From Pseudofrankia inefficax (GTDB lineage Bacteria > Actinomycetota > Actinomycetes > Frankiales > Frankiaceae): a stretch of 64,000 bases of DNA. Of the stretch, positions 53,483 to 62,037 are shown in pieces; the first letter of the stretch is position 1; every line of letters starts with the position of its first letter. The stretch spans positions 4,960,001-5,024,000 of the forward strand of contig NC_014666.1 of the NCBI RefSeq assembly GCF_000166135.1, read 5' to 3'. Both the position numbers and the translations under genes were made by a program. The notes below the pieces were generated by a model that saw only the letters and a program-made list of their open reading frames with translations, did not search any database and had not been told where the DNA came from.

Positions 53483-55114
53483 TCAGTCGCCTCGGCGGAC
53501 CGGCAGGATGACCGCCGAGGGATGGGTCTCGTCGTGGAAGACGGTCTGGCTGGCGGCCCGCAGAGTGGTCGCGCTGCCGCGGGGCTCGCCGGTACCGGGG
53601 TTGCGGTTGTACCGGGGGAAGGCGCCGCTGGAGATCTGGACGCGGATGCGGTGCCCCTGCTTGAACCGGTGGGCGGTGGCGAACAGTCGCACCCGCGCGC
53701 AGGTGTCCCGGTCGGCGTCGGTCAGGCTCGTGAGGCCGTCAGTGACGTTGAAGGAGCGGCCGTCGGTTCTGACGTCGCAGACCCGGACGAACACGTCGGC
53801 GAACGGCAGGCTGGACCGGAACCAGATCTCGGCGTCGACGTCGCCGATGATCTCGACGTCGTGGTCCAGTGGCGGCGTGGTGTACGTGAGAACGTCAGGC
53901 CGCGCCTCAAGCCGGGTGTTGTCGACCGACCCGGTGTTGGTCTGGAAGCGGGACCCGCCGACGGCCGGGGTCGGATCCGCCGGGTCGTACCGGTAGCCGT
54001 CGGGGGCCGACGCCGCCGGATCGTCCGTGGACAGACCGCCGCCCGGTTGCAGCTGGAACCGCTGGGGCGAGTAGCCCTCGGGCGGCCACGAGGCGAAGTC
54101 GCGCCACTCCTCGAGCCCCTGGACGAACAGCCGGACGGGCGCGCGGTCGCCGGGTTGCTCCCCACGGGCGTGAGCCAGGCCGAAGTCGAGCAGCTCCTGC
54201 ATGCCGAGCTTGATCGGCTCGGCGGTCATGCTGTGCGCCCAGGGCCCGACCGTGAGCCGGGCCGGGCGGCCGGCCGCCTGCAGAGCGGTGAAGTCGCGGA
54301 GCTGGCCGGGCAGGAAGAAGTCGTGCCAGCCGGCGATCGAGCTGACCGGGATCGTCACGTCGGCGACTCGGGCGCTGTGATCGGCGCGCGCCCAGTACGG
54401 GGAGGCGGCGTCGTGGGCCAGCATGTCCTGGATGTAGTCGATGCGATGGCCGACGCCACGCTGGTCGGCCGTGTTCAGCGGCAGGCTCGCGATCAGGCGG
54501 TTCATCTTGCGCCGGCCGGCCAGGCCGGGGTGCCGCAGCAGCGCCAGCGGGCGTTCCTGCCCGTCGACCACGAAGCCCCAGATGAACGGGATCTCCAGCG
54601 CGAAGCCGTCGGAGCGCAGGAATTCCAGCAGCGTCGCCGACTCGCTCTGGATCGGGATCATGGCCTTGACCTGCGGTGGCACCTGATCGGCGACGGCCCA
54701 CTGGGTGTAGCCGAGATAGCTGGGCCCGTAGAGCAGGATGGAATCGCCGAACCAGGGCTGTTTGAGGATCCAGTCCAACGTGTCCAGACCGTCGTCGCGT
54801 TCGGGACGAAGCGGGTCGAAGGTGCCGCCGGAGCCGAAGGTGCCACGGGCGTTGGTGATGAACACCTGGAATCCACGCTCGGCGATGGGCCTCGCGAGCG
54901 GATAGGTGGCCGAGGTGTGGCTGCCGTAGGTGGTGCGGATCAGTACGGTCGGAAGACCCTCGGCGCCCGACTTCGGGAACCAGTGGTCGGCGACCAGTTC
55001 GACGCCGTCGCGCATCGGTACCCGCAGGTTGCGATGCACGGTCACGTCACGGGTCAGCGGCGGTGGTAACTGCTGGGTCTTCTGCAGCAGGCGGCTCATC
55101 AGGTTGAGCTTCAT
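53483..55114 (-). CDS. CocE/NonD-family hydrolase
   Basis: A 543-residue S15-type esterase with LRVPMRDGVELVADHWFP (30-47), nucleophile Ser132 in LLYGPSYLGYTQW and a C-terminal domain ending QGHRIRVQISSGAFPRYNRNPGTG. The ATG overlaps the HSL hydrolase stop by four bases (ATGA), so I prefer it to an upstream GTG. It is the last gene of a five-gene operon (CoA ligase, crotonase, SDR, HSL hydrolase, CocE). Substrate unknown; the pairing of two unrelated esterase types in one operon is repeated at 5846-8649. Confidence 0.9.
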   Translation of the reverse strand: MKLNLMSRLLQKTQQLPPPLTRDVTVHRNLRVPMRDGVELVADHWFPKSGAEGLPTVLIRTTYGSHTSATYPLARPIAERGFQVFITNARGTFGSGGTFDPLRPERDDGLDTLDWILKQPWFGDSILLYGPSYLGYTQWAVADQVPPQVKAMIPIQSESATLLEFLRSDGFALEIPFIWGFVVDGQERPLALLRHPGLAGRRKMNRLIASLPLNTADQRGVGHRIDYIQDMLAHDAASPYWARADHSARVADVTIPVSSIAGWHDFFLPGQLRDFTALQAAGRPARLTVGPWAHSMTAEPIKLGMQELLDFGLAHARGEQPGDRAPVRLFVQGLEEWRDFASWPPEGYSPQRFQLQPGGGLSTDDPAASAPDGYRYDPADPTPAVGGSRFQTNTGSVDNTRLEARPDVLTYTTPPLDHDVEIIGDVDAEIWFRSSLPFADVFVRVCDVRTDGRSFNVTDGLTSLTDADRDTCARVRLFATAHRFKQGHRIRVQISSGAFPRYNRNPGTGEPRGSATTLRAASQTVFHDETHPSAVILPVRRGD

Positions 55115-56121
55115 CGGGCGGCCGCCCACTGCCGCTCGCAGAACTGACGCACCTGCGCCTGGCGCTGATGGTCCTCGGGGGCCAGGCCGAGGAACATGAA
55201 GTGCGGCGCGCCTTCCCAGACGTGCAGTTCCGCTTCCACCCCCGCCGCCAGCAGCGTCCGGTGCAGCCGCACGGTGTCCGAGAGCAGGAAGTCGCGGGTG
55301 CCGGTGGTCAGGATGGTCGGCGGGAAGCCCTTGCCGAAGTCGCCGAACAGCGGGGAGACATACGGGTCACGGCGATCATGCCCGTCTGTGTAGAGCTTGA
55401 AGACGGTTTCCAGCTCTGCCTCGTCGTAGGAGATGTCCACGCCCTGACTGGCCTGGTAGGAGTCACCGACCTTGGTGAGGTCGATGGGAGGCGTGTTCAC
55501 CACGGCGGCGGCCGGCAGCGGCAGGCCCTCGTCGCGGGCCCGCAGGATCGTCGCCACCGTGAGGTTCGCCCCGCCGGACATGCCGCCGATGATGATGTCC
55601 TCGGGCCGATGCGCGTCGAGCAACGCGCGGTAGGCGGTGAGGCAGTCGTCGAGCGGGGTCGGGAACGGGTGGAACGGCGGCATCCGGTAGTCCACCGCCC
55701 ACGTCTTCGCGCCGAGGCCGCCGGCGGTCATCGCGGCGCCCAGCCGGGCCAGCTCGCCGCCCCCATAGATCCAGGCTCCGTGAATGACCAGGTAGACCCG
55801 GCGGTCGTCAGCGGCAAGGCTGTCCGGAATCGCCTGCCAGACGCCGACGCCGTCGAGCTCGATGCGGGCGGTCGCGCAGGGCACGCCGGTGTCGGCGGCG
55901 CCGTAGCAGGACGCGACCATCGGCCCTTCCGCGCCTGGCGGCGCCGCCGCGTTCCGCTCGTCGATGAACGCCTGCACCGCCTCGCGGTCGTCCAGCGGCG
56001 GCCACGGCTTGAAAGGCAGCGGATTGCCCATCGCGATGATGGCCTGCGCGGGCTCGCTCAGCGTCGTGGGGACCGGGACCAGTCGTTCGGGAATCCGCGT
56101 CGGGGGGTGGGAGCTCGTCAC
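55111..56121 (-). CDS. HSL-type alpha/beta hydrolase with altered oxyanion motif
   Basis: A 336-residue family-IV-like esterase. Nucleophile Ser182 in GGMSGGAN, acid in TGTRDFLLSD and His in GAPHFMFLG are intact, but the HGGG oxyanion motif reads HGAW (114-117). The region DYRMPPFHPFPTPLDDCLTAYRALLDAHRPEDIIIGG matches the paralogues at 7654-8649 and 62909-63889. I chose a GTG (MTSSHPP) placed nine bases after GAGAGGA; an ATG three codons upstream would leave no spacing. It is coupled to the CocE gene and lies 32 bp after the SDR. Confidence 0.87.
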   Translation of the reverse strand: MTSSHPPTRIPERLVPVPTTLSEPAQAIIAMGNPLPFKPWPPLDDREAVQAFIDERNAAAPPGAEGPMVASCYGAADTGVPCATARIELDGVGVWQAIPDSLAADDRRVYLVIHGAWIYGGGELARLGAAMTAGGLGAKTWAVDYRMPPFHPFPTPLDDCLTAYRALLDAHRPEDIIIGGMSGGANLTVATILRARDEGLPLPAAAVVNTPPIDLTKVGDSYQASQGVDISYDEAELETVFKLYTDGHDRRDPYVSPLFGDFGKGFPPTILTTGTRDFLLSDTVRLHRTLLAAGVEAELHVWEGAPHFMFLGLAPEDHQRQAQVRQFCERQWAAAR

Positions 56122-56153
56122 AGCTGGCATTCCTCTCGGCAGCAGGTGCGGGG

Positions 56154-56912
56154 TTAGCGAATGGACGAGCCGATACCGAGCCCGCCGTCGACGTCGAGGA
56201 CGACGCCGGTGATGTAGCCGGCCGCCGGCGAGGTGAGGAACGCGGCGGCCTCGGCGATGTCGGTGGGCTGGCCGGTCGCGCGCTGGGGCACCTTGCCGAC
56301 GAGCTTCGCCCGGGCCGGCGCGTTCATCGAGGCGAGCATCGGGGTCTCGATCAGCCCGGGGGCGATGGCGTTGACGGTGATGCCGTCGCGGGCCGTTTCC
56401 AGCGCGATGGCGCGGGTCAGGCCGACGATCCCGGCCTTGGCGGCGACGTAGTTCGCCTGCCCGAAGTTGCCGCGCCAGCTCATCGAGCTGAATGACACGA
56501 TGCGCCCATAGCCGCGGGCCCGCATGTGCGGGATCACCGCGCGAGCGCAGTGGAAGCTTCCCGTCAGGGAGACGTCGACAACCGCGTGCCAGTCCGCGTC
56601 GCTGATGGCGGTGACCCGGTTGTCCCGGATGATGCCGGCGTTGTTGATGAGAACGTCGATCCGCCCACGCCGCGCCGCCACGTCGTCGATCCACTCGGTG
56701 ATCGCGGCCGAGTCCGTCACGTCGACGCCGACGGCCTCGGCGGGCTGACCGAACTGGGCGCGCAACGCCTCGGCCTGGGCGGCCGCGGTGTCCTTGTCGA
56801 GGTCGCCGATGACCACGGTGGCGCCCTCGGCGGCGAACCGGTGGGCCATCGCCGCGCCGAGGCCCTGGCCACCGCCGGTGACGAGGACGACCTGGTCGGT
56901 GAAGCGGTTCAC
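56154..56912 (-). CDS. SDR-family oxidoreductase (FabG-like)
   Basis: A 252-residue classical SDR with TGGGQGLG (12-19), NNAG, and SSMSW...YVAAK catalytic residues, ending with DVDGGLGIG. Likely an NAD(P)-dependent 3-hydroxyacyl or similar dehydrogenase. GTG start overlapping the crotonase stop (GTGA). In an operon with a CoA ligase and a crotonase, it completes a beta-oxidation-like set. Confidence 0.9.
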   Translation of the reverse strand: MNRFTDQVVLVTGGGQGLGAAMAHRFAAEGATVVIGDLDKDTAAAQAEALRAQFGQPAEAVGVDVTDSAAITEWIDDVAARRGRIDVLINNAGIIRDNRVTAISDADWHAVVDVSLTGSFHCARAVIPHMRARGYGRIVSFSSMSWRGNFGQANYVAAKAGIVGLTRAIALETARDGITVNAIAPGLIETPMLASMNAPARAKLVGKVPQRATGQPTDIAEAAAFLTSPAAGYITGVVLDVDGGLGIGSSIR

Positions 56913-57703
56913 GCTGGCTGCTCCGTTCGGGTCGTGGCGGGGCGGTTGACGAAGTCCCGCAGCGCGGCGGCGACGTCGTGGGCAGCCCAGTGCGCGTCGA
57001 AGGCGTCCAGTTCCAAGGCCAGCGCGGCGGGAGTCTCCATCGCCGGCGTCTGGGCGAGCAGCCGCTTGTAGCCGCTCTGGGCCGGCCCGTGTGTCCGGGC
57101 CAGGGTCTCGGCGATCCGCAGCGCGGCCGGCCCGACCTCGTCCGGCGCGACGACCTCGTGGGGCCAGCCGGTGGCGGCGAGCCGCTCGGCCGGCATCAGC
57201 TCGCCGGTCAGCGCGAGCCGCCGCGCGGTCGCCTGGCCCAGCATCCGCGGCATCCGCACCGCGGCGCCGCCGGCGGGCAGCAGGTTGTTCAGGACGTGCC
57301 CGTCGCCGATCAGTGTGCCGGCCGCGGCGACGACGACGTCGCAGGCCAGGGCCAGCTCGATGCCGCCCGCGACGGCGTGGCCGTGCAGCCCCGCCACGAT
57401 CGGCAACGGGCTGACCTCCAATCGGGTGGCCAACGCGGACACGGTCCGCAGAAACGCCAGGGGGGTCTCACCGCGCTCGCCGAGGGCGAGGAAGTACCGC
57501 AGGTCGGCGCCGGCGCAGAAACTCCGGCCCGCGCCGAGCAGCACGACTGCGTGCGTCTCCTGGTCCGCCTCCGCCTCGGACAGCGCCTGGTCGAGGGCGT
57601 CGACCAGTGCCGCGTCCAGCGCGTTGCGCCGATGTGGCCGGTTCATCGTCAGGACCCGCACCGCGCCCGACCGTTCGACGCGAAGGATCTCCAGATCGTT
57701 CAT
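56909..57703 (-). CDS. Crotonase-superfamily protein (enoyl-CoA hydratase/isomerase-like)
   Basis: A 264-residue crotonase-fold protein. CoA/oxyanion segments RSFCAGADLRY (60-70) and HGHAVAGGIELALACD (107-122) are present, so the first oxyanion-site Gly and Glu116 are kept. The second glutamate of hydratases, in the FGxPE segment, is His136 (GDGHVLNN). The protein may therefore be an isomerase, thioesterase, C-C lyase or another crotonase reaction rather than a standard hydratase. The ATG overlaps the CoA-ligase stop (ATGA). Confidence 0.85.
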   Translation of the reverse strand: MNDLEILRVERSGAVRVLTMNRPHRRNALDAALVDALDQALSEAEADQETHAVVLLGAGRSFCAGADLRYFLALGERGETPLAFLRTVSALATRLEVSPLPIVAGLHGHAVAGGIELALACDVVVAAAGTLIGDGHVLNNLLPAGGAAVRMPRMLGQATARRLALTGELMPAERLAATGWPHEVVAPDEVGPAALRIAETLARTHGPAQSGYKRLLAQTPAMETPAALALELDAFDAHWAAHDVAAALRDFVNRPATTRTEQPA

Positions 57704-59292
57704 CGGGACCCGCGCCCGCCGAGGACCTCCGCGCGCCGCTGCCGGCGCAGCTCGGCCCGCTGGATCTTGCCGCTCGGCGTCTTCGGCAGGCTGGCCACGA
57801 AGTGGACCCGGCGCGGGTAGGCGTGCGCGGAGTACCGGTCCTTGACCCACCGCCGCAGCTCGTCCTCGGTGACAGCACTGCCGGGGGCGGCCACCACGTA
57901 GGCCTCGACGACCTCGCCGCGGGTCTCGTCCGGCGCGGCGATCACGGCGCATTCGGCGACCGCGGGGTGCTGGGCGAGCACCGACTCCACGTCGAACGGG
58001 CCGATGCGGTACCCGGCCATGATGATCACATCGTCGTCGCGGGAGGAGAAGCGGACGATCCCGGCGACGTCGATGCTCGCCGTGTCACCCGTGACGTAGT
58101 ACCGGCCGTCGCCGACGAACCGGCCGTGGTCATCGCCGTCGGCGTACGCCGTGAAGGTCATGAACGGGCTGTCCGCGACGACGAGCGCGAGCCGGCCGAC
58201 GGTTCCAGGTTCGGCGGGCTCGTCGCGGTCCGGGGCCAGCACCGTCGCCGACCAGCCAGGCAGCGCGACCCCCATCGCGCCGTCGACGACCGGCACCGCC
58301 ACGGCCTCGTGGTGGGGGAAACCGATCGGCATGCCGACCTCGGTCTGCCCGTAGTGGTCATGCACCCGCGCGCCCAGAGCCTCGGGCGCCCAGACGTTCA
58401 CATCCGGCGTCAGCGGCTCCCCCGCGCTGGACAGATACGGCACGTCGAGCGTTCCCGGCTGGAGCTGACCGGAGTTACGCAGGCCGCGATAGGCGGTCGG
58501 GGCGGCGGCGAAGTTGGTCACCTTCAGCTCCGCGAGCACCCACTGTGTCGCCTCCGCGGAGAAGCCGCCGCGTAGCAGAACCGTTGGTATTCCGGCCGCC
58601 AGCGGGGCGACGATCGCCGTGTAGAGACCGTAGGCCCAGCCAGGATCCGCCGCGGACCAGAACACACTGCCGGCGCCGACTCCGAGCCCGAACTCCTGGT
58701 AGCTGTGCCAGCCGCCGATATAGGCGGCCGGATGCACGACGCCCTTCGGGGACCCAGTCGTACCCGAGGTGAACATGTGCACCAACGCGCCGGCTCCCCC
58801 GACCGCGACCGAGCGCGGTTCCCAGGGCTGAGCACGTGCCACCTCGGACGCCACCTCGTCGGCCGGGAGCACCACCCAGGCACCGTCGCCGATCTTGTGG
58901 CGCTGATCGGGGTCGACGATCACCAGACGGGTCTGCGAGCGACGCAGCCGGTCGGTCACGGCGGCCTCGGCGAAGGCGGTGAACAGCGGGACGTACACCG
59001 CACCCACGCGCCAGATCCCGACCAGCACGGTGAGCAGGTCGACGCTCTTGCCCATCAGCGTCGCCACCCGGTCACCACGCCCGATGCCGCGCTCGCTCAG
59101 CACGGCGGCGAACCGCCGCGATGACTCGGACAACTCCGCGTAGGTGACCGTCGTCTCGGCCAGGTCCTCCCCGATCACCCGCGCCGCGACCGCGTGACCC
59201 GGGTGGCGATCGCACAGTAACTGGGCGACGTCGAGCGATGGCGCCGAGTAGCTCGCCACCAACTGTTCGGCGCGCGTTGCCGGGTCGACCAT
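57700..59292 (-). CDS. AMP-forming acyl-CoA synthetase
   Basis: A 530-residue ANL ligase: FTSGTTGSPKG near 175, YGQTEVGMPIGFPHHE, YRIGPFDVESVL, and catalytic lysine in PKTPSGKIQRAEL. It is a paralogue of the enzyme at 4294-5835 (shared LLCDRH start and GFSAEAT segments). The ATG of MVDPATRAEQ follows GAGGAG. It heads the minus-strand operon; ACGTACC repeats lie between it and a divergent TetR gene, which probably controls it. Confidence 0.9.
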   Translation of the reverse strand: MVDPATRAEQLVASYSAPSLDVAQLLCDRHPGHAVAARVIGEDLAETTVTYAELSESSRRFAAVLSERGIGRGDRVATLMGKSVDLLTVLVGIWRVGAVYVPLFTAFAEAAVTDRLRRSQTRLVIVDPDQRHKIGDGAWVVLPADEVASEVARAQPWEPRSVAVGGAGALVHMFTSGTTGSPKGVVHPAAYIGGWHSYQEFGLGVGAGSVFWSAADPGWAYGLYTAIVAPLAAGIPTVLLRGGFSAEATQWVLAELKVTNFAAAPTAYRGLRNSGQLQPGTLDVPYLSSAGEPLTPDVNVWAPEALGARVHDHYGQTEVGMPIGFPHHEAVAVPVVDGAMGVALPGWSATVLAPDRDEPAEPGTVGRLALVVADSPFMTFTAYADGDDHGRFVGDGRYYVTGDTASIDVAGIVRFSSRDDDVIIMAGYRIGPFDVESVLAQHPAVAECAVIAAPDETRGEVVEAYVVAAPGSAVTEDELRRWVKDRYSAHAYPRRVHFVASLPKTPSGKIQRAELRRQRRAEVLGGRGSR

Positions 59293-59307
59293 CACGACTC
59301 CTCGCAT

Positions 59308-59347
59308 GGGTACTTTAGTGCGGCCGAACGTACCGTCTTACGTACCC
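59308..59347. promoter_or_regulatory. Candidate operator with GGGTAC/ACGTACC repeats
   Basis: GGGTACTTTA at 59308 and TTACGTACCC at 59338 form an imperfect 10-bp inverted repeat (8 of 10 pairs), and ACGTACC occurs twice in direct order (59328 and 59340, 12 bp apart). It lies between divergent CoA-ligase and TetR genes and differs from the main palindrome family. Confidence 0.45.
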
Positions 59348-59399
59348 GATCGGCAAGTCCAGGCGCCTCCCCACTCGGTGCTGCGCCAGACTTGGGCAC

Positions 59400-60026
59400 A
59401 TGACGCGTCCAGTCGGCTCGACGCCCGCCACCCCGCTGCGGACACCGCGGCGGCGCCGCGTCGATACCGCGCGGCGCGGGGAGCTCCTGGCGCAGATCAC
59501 CGAGATCTTCCTGGCCGAGGGCTTCACCTCGGTGTCCGTCGACGACCTCGCCCGCCGCATGCACTGTTCGAAGTCGACGCTCTACGGAGTCGGCGGCACG
59601 AAGGAACAGCTGGTGATCGCGGCTACCAAGCACTTCTTCGGCACCGAGGCCGATCGCATCGAGCACGCCGTCGCCGAACAGGACGACCCGCAGGTGAAGA
59701 TCACGACCTATCTGCAGGGCGTGGCCCAGGCGATGCGCCGCAACTCGCCGGACTTCTACGCCGACATGGTCACCTACGCCCCCACCGCGGAGATCTACCG
59801 GCGCAACACCGCCAAGGCCGCCGAGCGCATCCAGGAGATGATCGACGACGGCGTCCGGGCGGGCGTCTTCCGGGCGACCAACGGTACGTTCGCGGCCCAG
59901 ATCGTCGGCCTCGCCCTCGAAGCCGTCCAGTCCGGTGCACTGCTCGAGCGGACCGGACTGTCCGCCGCCGAATCCTTCGCCGAACTCGCCGACCTGCTCT
60001 TCAACGGACTCCGGCAGGCGAGCTGA
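59400..60026 (+). CDS. TetR-family transcriptional regulator
   Basis: A 208-residue TetR protein with an Arg/Pro-rich N-terminus and helix-turn-helix at about 35-75 (FTSVSVDDLARRMHCSKSTLYGVGGTKEQLV). The usual STLYxHFxSKEEL reads STLYGVGGTKEQL. It is divergent from the CoA-ligase-crotonase-SDR operon and is the obvious candidate regulator of it. The ATG has only a weak ribosome site and may be leaderless. A strong palindromic terminator follows. Confidence 0.88.
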   Translation: MTRPVGSTPATPLRTPRRRRVDTARRGELLAQITEIFLAEGFTSVSVDDLARRMHCSKSTLYGVGGTKEQLVIAATKHFFGTEADRIEHAVAEQDDPQVKITTYLQGVAQAMRRNSPDFYADMVTYAPTAEIYRRNTAKAAERIQEMIDDGVRAGVFRATNGTFAAQIVGLALEAVQSGALLERTGLSAAESFAELADLLFNGLRQAS

Positions 60027-60075
60027 GGACCTCACCGGGCACCGCTCTCGCGCGGCCGGCCACGCGAAAAGGCCA

Positions 60076-60110
60076 CAGGGAAGCCCTCGGCCGGGCCGAG
60101 GGCTTCCCTG
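60076..60110. terminator. Strong bidirectional hairpin terminator
   Basis: A 17-base arm CAGGGAAGCCCTCGGCC and its exact complement are separated by a single base. It lies between the convergent TetR and binding-lipoprotein genes. Confidence 0.78.
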
Positions 60111-60122
60111 CTCACCGGGCTG

Positions 60123-61388
60123 TCAGGACGCGCGCTGGATCTTCTGATCCGTCAGGGTGCCGCACAGCGGGAGAGCACCCTGCACAGGCTTGAAGGCGCT
60201 GCCCTCGTACTTGACCACGAACAGGCACTCGCCGGTCGTGATCTTCTTCTGGTTGATGTCGTACGTCTTCCCCGGACCGAACAGACCCAGGCCATCCCAG
60301 TCGTGAATGCCTCGCAGCGCGGTCAGCAGCGACGCCGACGTCGGGTTGGCGCCGGCCGCCTTCAGTGCCCGGACCAGCAGGCCCATCGTGATGTAGCCGT
60401 CGTACTGCGCGAACGTCGGCTCACCCGTGACGCCGGCGGACTTCAGGTCGCTCTCGAACTGCTTCGTCGCGGCCGTCTGCATCTCCACCGGCTCGAAACC
60501 GAGCGAGAAATACGCGCCCTGGGCGATCTGCGACGCACCGGGACCCGCCTGGGCCAGGTCGCCTCCGTAGCCCGTCGCCAGCAGGGCACCCTTCAGCGCG
60601 ACGCCCTGGTCCTTCAGGGACTTCAACATGACGAATGACGTGTTGGCGTCCACCGCACCGAAGAACCCGTCGATACCAGCGTTCTTCATCGCCAGCACGG
60701 GCGGCCCCACGTCGGTCGTACCGAACGGCAGCTGCACGTTCTGGTAGCCGACCTTGATCCCGGCGAGCCGTCCCGAAGCGGCGGCCTCGTTCGCGGCGGC
60801 CTGCGATCCCGGCGCGACGGAGTAGGCCAGCGCGGCCAGATTGGTGACCCCGACCTTCTTGAATATCTGGCCGATGGTGGTCGTGACCTCGTCGTCCAGG
60901 CTGGGCCCGGTGATCGAGAACATGTTCGGCGAGGTGAACCACTCCCGGCCGTCCTCGGCGAACCCGATCACCGGAACGTTGTGCGCGGTGAGGTACTGCG
61001 CGGCCGCGAAGAACAACGCCGAGTGGGCCAACACGGCGGTGACATGGTCCTGGGTGACCAGCTTCTGCGCCATGGACAGCACGGTCGCCGGGTTGGTCGC
61101 CGTGTCCGCGACGATGTATTTGATCGTGTAACCCTCGCGGGACGCGTAGAACGTGCCCGCCTTGAACCCGTCGAGACTCGACTTGTTCCCGGAGGCGGCG
61201 GCACCGGTGACGTCGGCCAGGACGCCGACCGTGACGGTCGCCTTCGGCGCCGACCCGGCGGACGCACTCCCACCGCCGCCCTTGGCAGCCGACGACCCGC
61301 CGCACGCCGCCGCGCCGATCAGGGTGGCGACCACGCAGGCCGCCATCAGACCGAGCCGCTTGCGACTCCCCGTCCTATATAAACCCAT
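60123..61388 (-). CDS. ABC-type substrate-binding lipoprotein, paralogue C
   Basis: A 421-residue binding lipoprotein: basic start MGLYRTGSRKRLGL, lipobox AAAC (Cys29), linker, and a mature domain closely matching paralogues A and B. The conserved leucine of GVLADVT uses CTG here but TTA in A and B. Its nucleotide sequence is nearly identical to B over 60916-61047. An operator-like site lies 283 bp upstream, as for B. No transporter partner genes are near. Ligand probably a carboxylate or aromatic acid (inference). Confidence 0.92.
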   Translation of the reverse strand: MGLYRTGSRKRLGLMAACVVATLIGAAACGGSSAAKGGGGSASAGSAPKATVTVGVLADVTGAAASGNKSSLDGFKAGTFYASREGYTIKYIVADTATNPATVLSMAQKLVTQDHVTAVLAHSALFFAAAQYLTAHNVPVIGFAEDGREWFTSPNMFSITGPSLDDEVTTTIGQIFKKVGVTNLAALAYSVAPGSQAAANEAAASGRLAGIKVGYQNVQLPFGTTDVGPPVLAMKNAGIDGFFGAVDANTSFVMLKSLKDQGVALKGALLATGYGGDLAQAGPGASQIAQGAYFSLGFEPVEMQTAATKQFESDLKSAGVTGEPTFAQYDGYITMGLLVRALKAAGANPTSASLLTALRGIHDWDGLGLFGPGKTYDINQKKITTGECLFVVKYEGSAFKPVQGALPLCGTLTDQKIQRAS

Positions 61389-61670
61389 CTCTTCTCCGAT
61401 TCCTCATTCGCGGCGTTGTCGCCGAATGTGCGATGGCTGGACGAATGGACGCGCGAGGCAACGGCTCCCGGCGCTCGCGGGCGAGCTGGAGGTCGTTGTC
61501 AGCCAGCGACCGGCTTCAACTCGAGGCAGGGTTCGGGAAAGTCAAGCCGGTCCGCCCGCCTCGATGGCAGGGGACACACGGCAGATGTTCGCGTCGCCCA
61601 TCTCCGGGGAGACAACGGCTCGCTCAGACACGTCGGCGGCACCAAAGGTCTCGTAGTGCGGCCGCGGTTC

Positions 61671-61690
61671 CGCTGAACGCATGTATAACG
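61671..61690. promoter_or_regulatory. Operator-like palindrome, site 12a
   Basis: Halves CGCTGAAC and GTATAACG flank GCAT. It lies 283 bp before paralogue C, the same distance as the site before paralogue B, and similarity continues beyond it (AGGAC...TGTCAAC). Confidence 0.6.
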
Positions 61691-61923
61691 AGGACGGACA
61701 GGCATGTCAACCGGCTCGCCGGACCGTTCGCGCGGGCCGCCCGCGACCCGCCAAGGGTCACGCCGGGCCAGCCACCAGGCCCCGCCTCCCGCCATCCGGC
61801 CGGGACGGCGGGGCCGACGACCACTGGGCGCGCCAGGCAGGCAGGCAGGACGGCCCACCAGGACGCGGCGACGGCCAGGCCGATGGCGCCCAGCCAATCG
61901 GGATCTTGCTCGCCAGCCCCAGA

Positions 61924-61943
61924 TGCTATACGGTTGTTCAGCG
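61924..61943. promoter_or_regulatory. Operator-like palindrome, site 12b
   Basis: Halves TGCTATAC and GTTCAGCG flank GGTT. It lies 95 bp before the TetR gene and is nearly the inverse of site 11 at 48368-48387. Confidence 0.6.
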
Positions 61944-62037
61944 CCCCCTTGACCCCTGCGACACCACCGTCCACCGCGCCGACGACGGCCGCCGCGCGAC
62001 CGGCAGGTCCACGCGACCTGACAGGAGGGACGCACCG

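Larger units (their letters stand above)
61389..62037. other. Long divergent intergenic region
   Basis: A 649-bp stretch between paralogue C and a TetR gene. The left 170 bp resembles the upstream region of paralogue B. Two operator-like palindromes lie in it, 233 bp apart, one for each flanking gene. Frames open across it are Arg/Pro-rich and unsupported. Confidence 0.55.
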
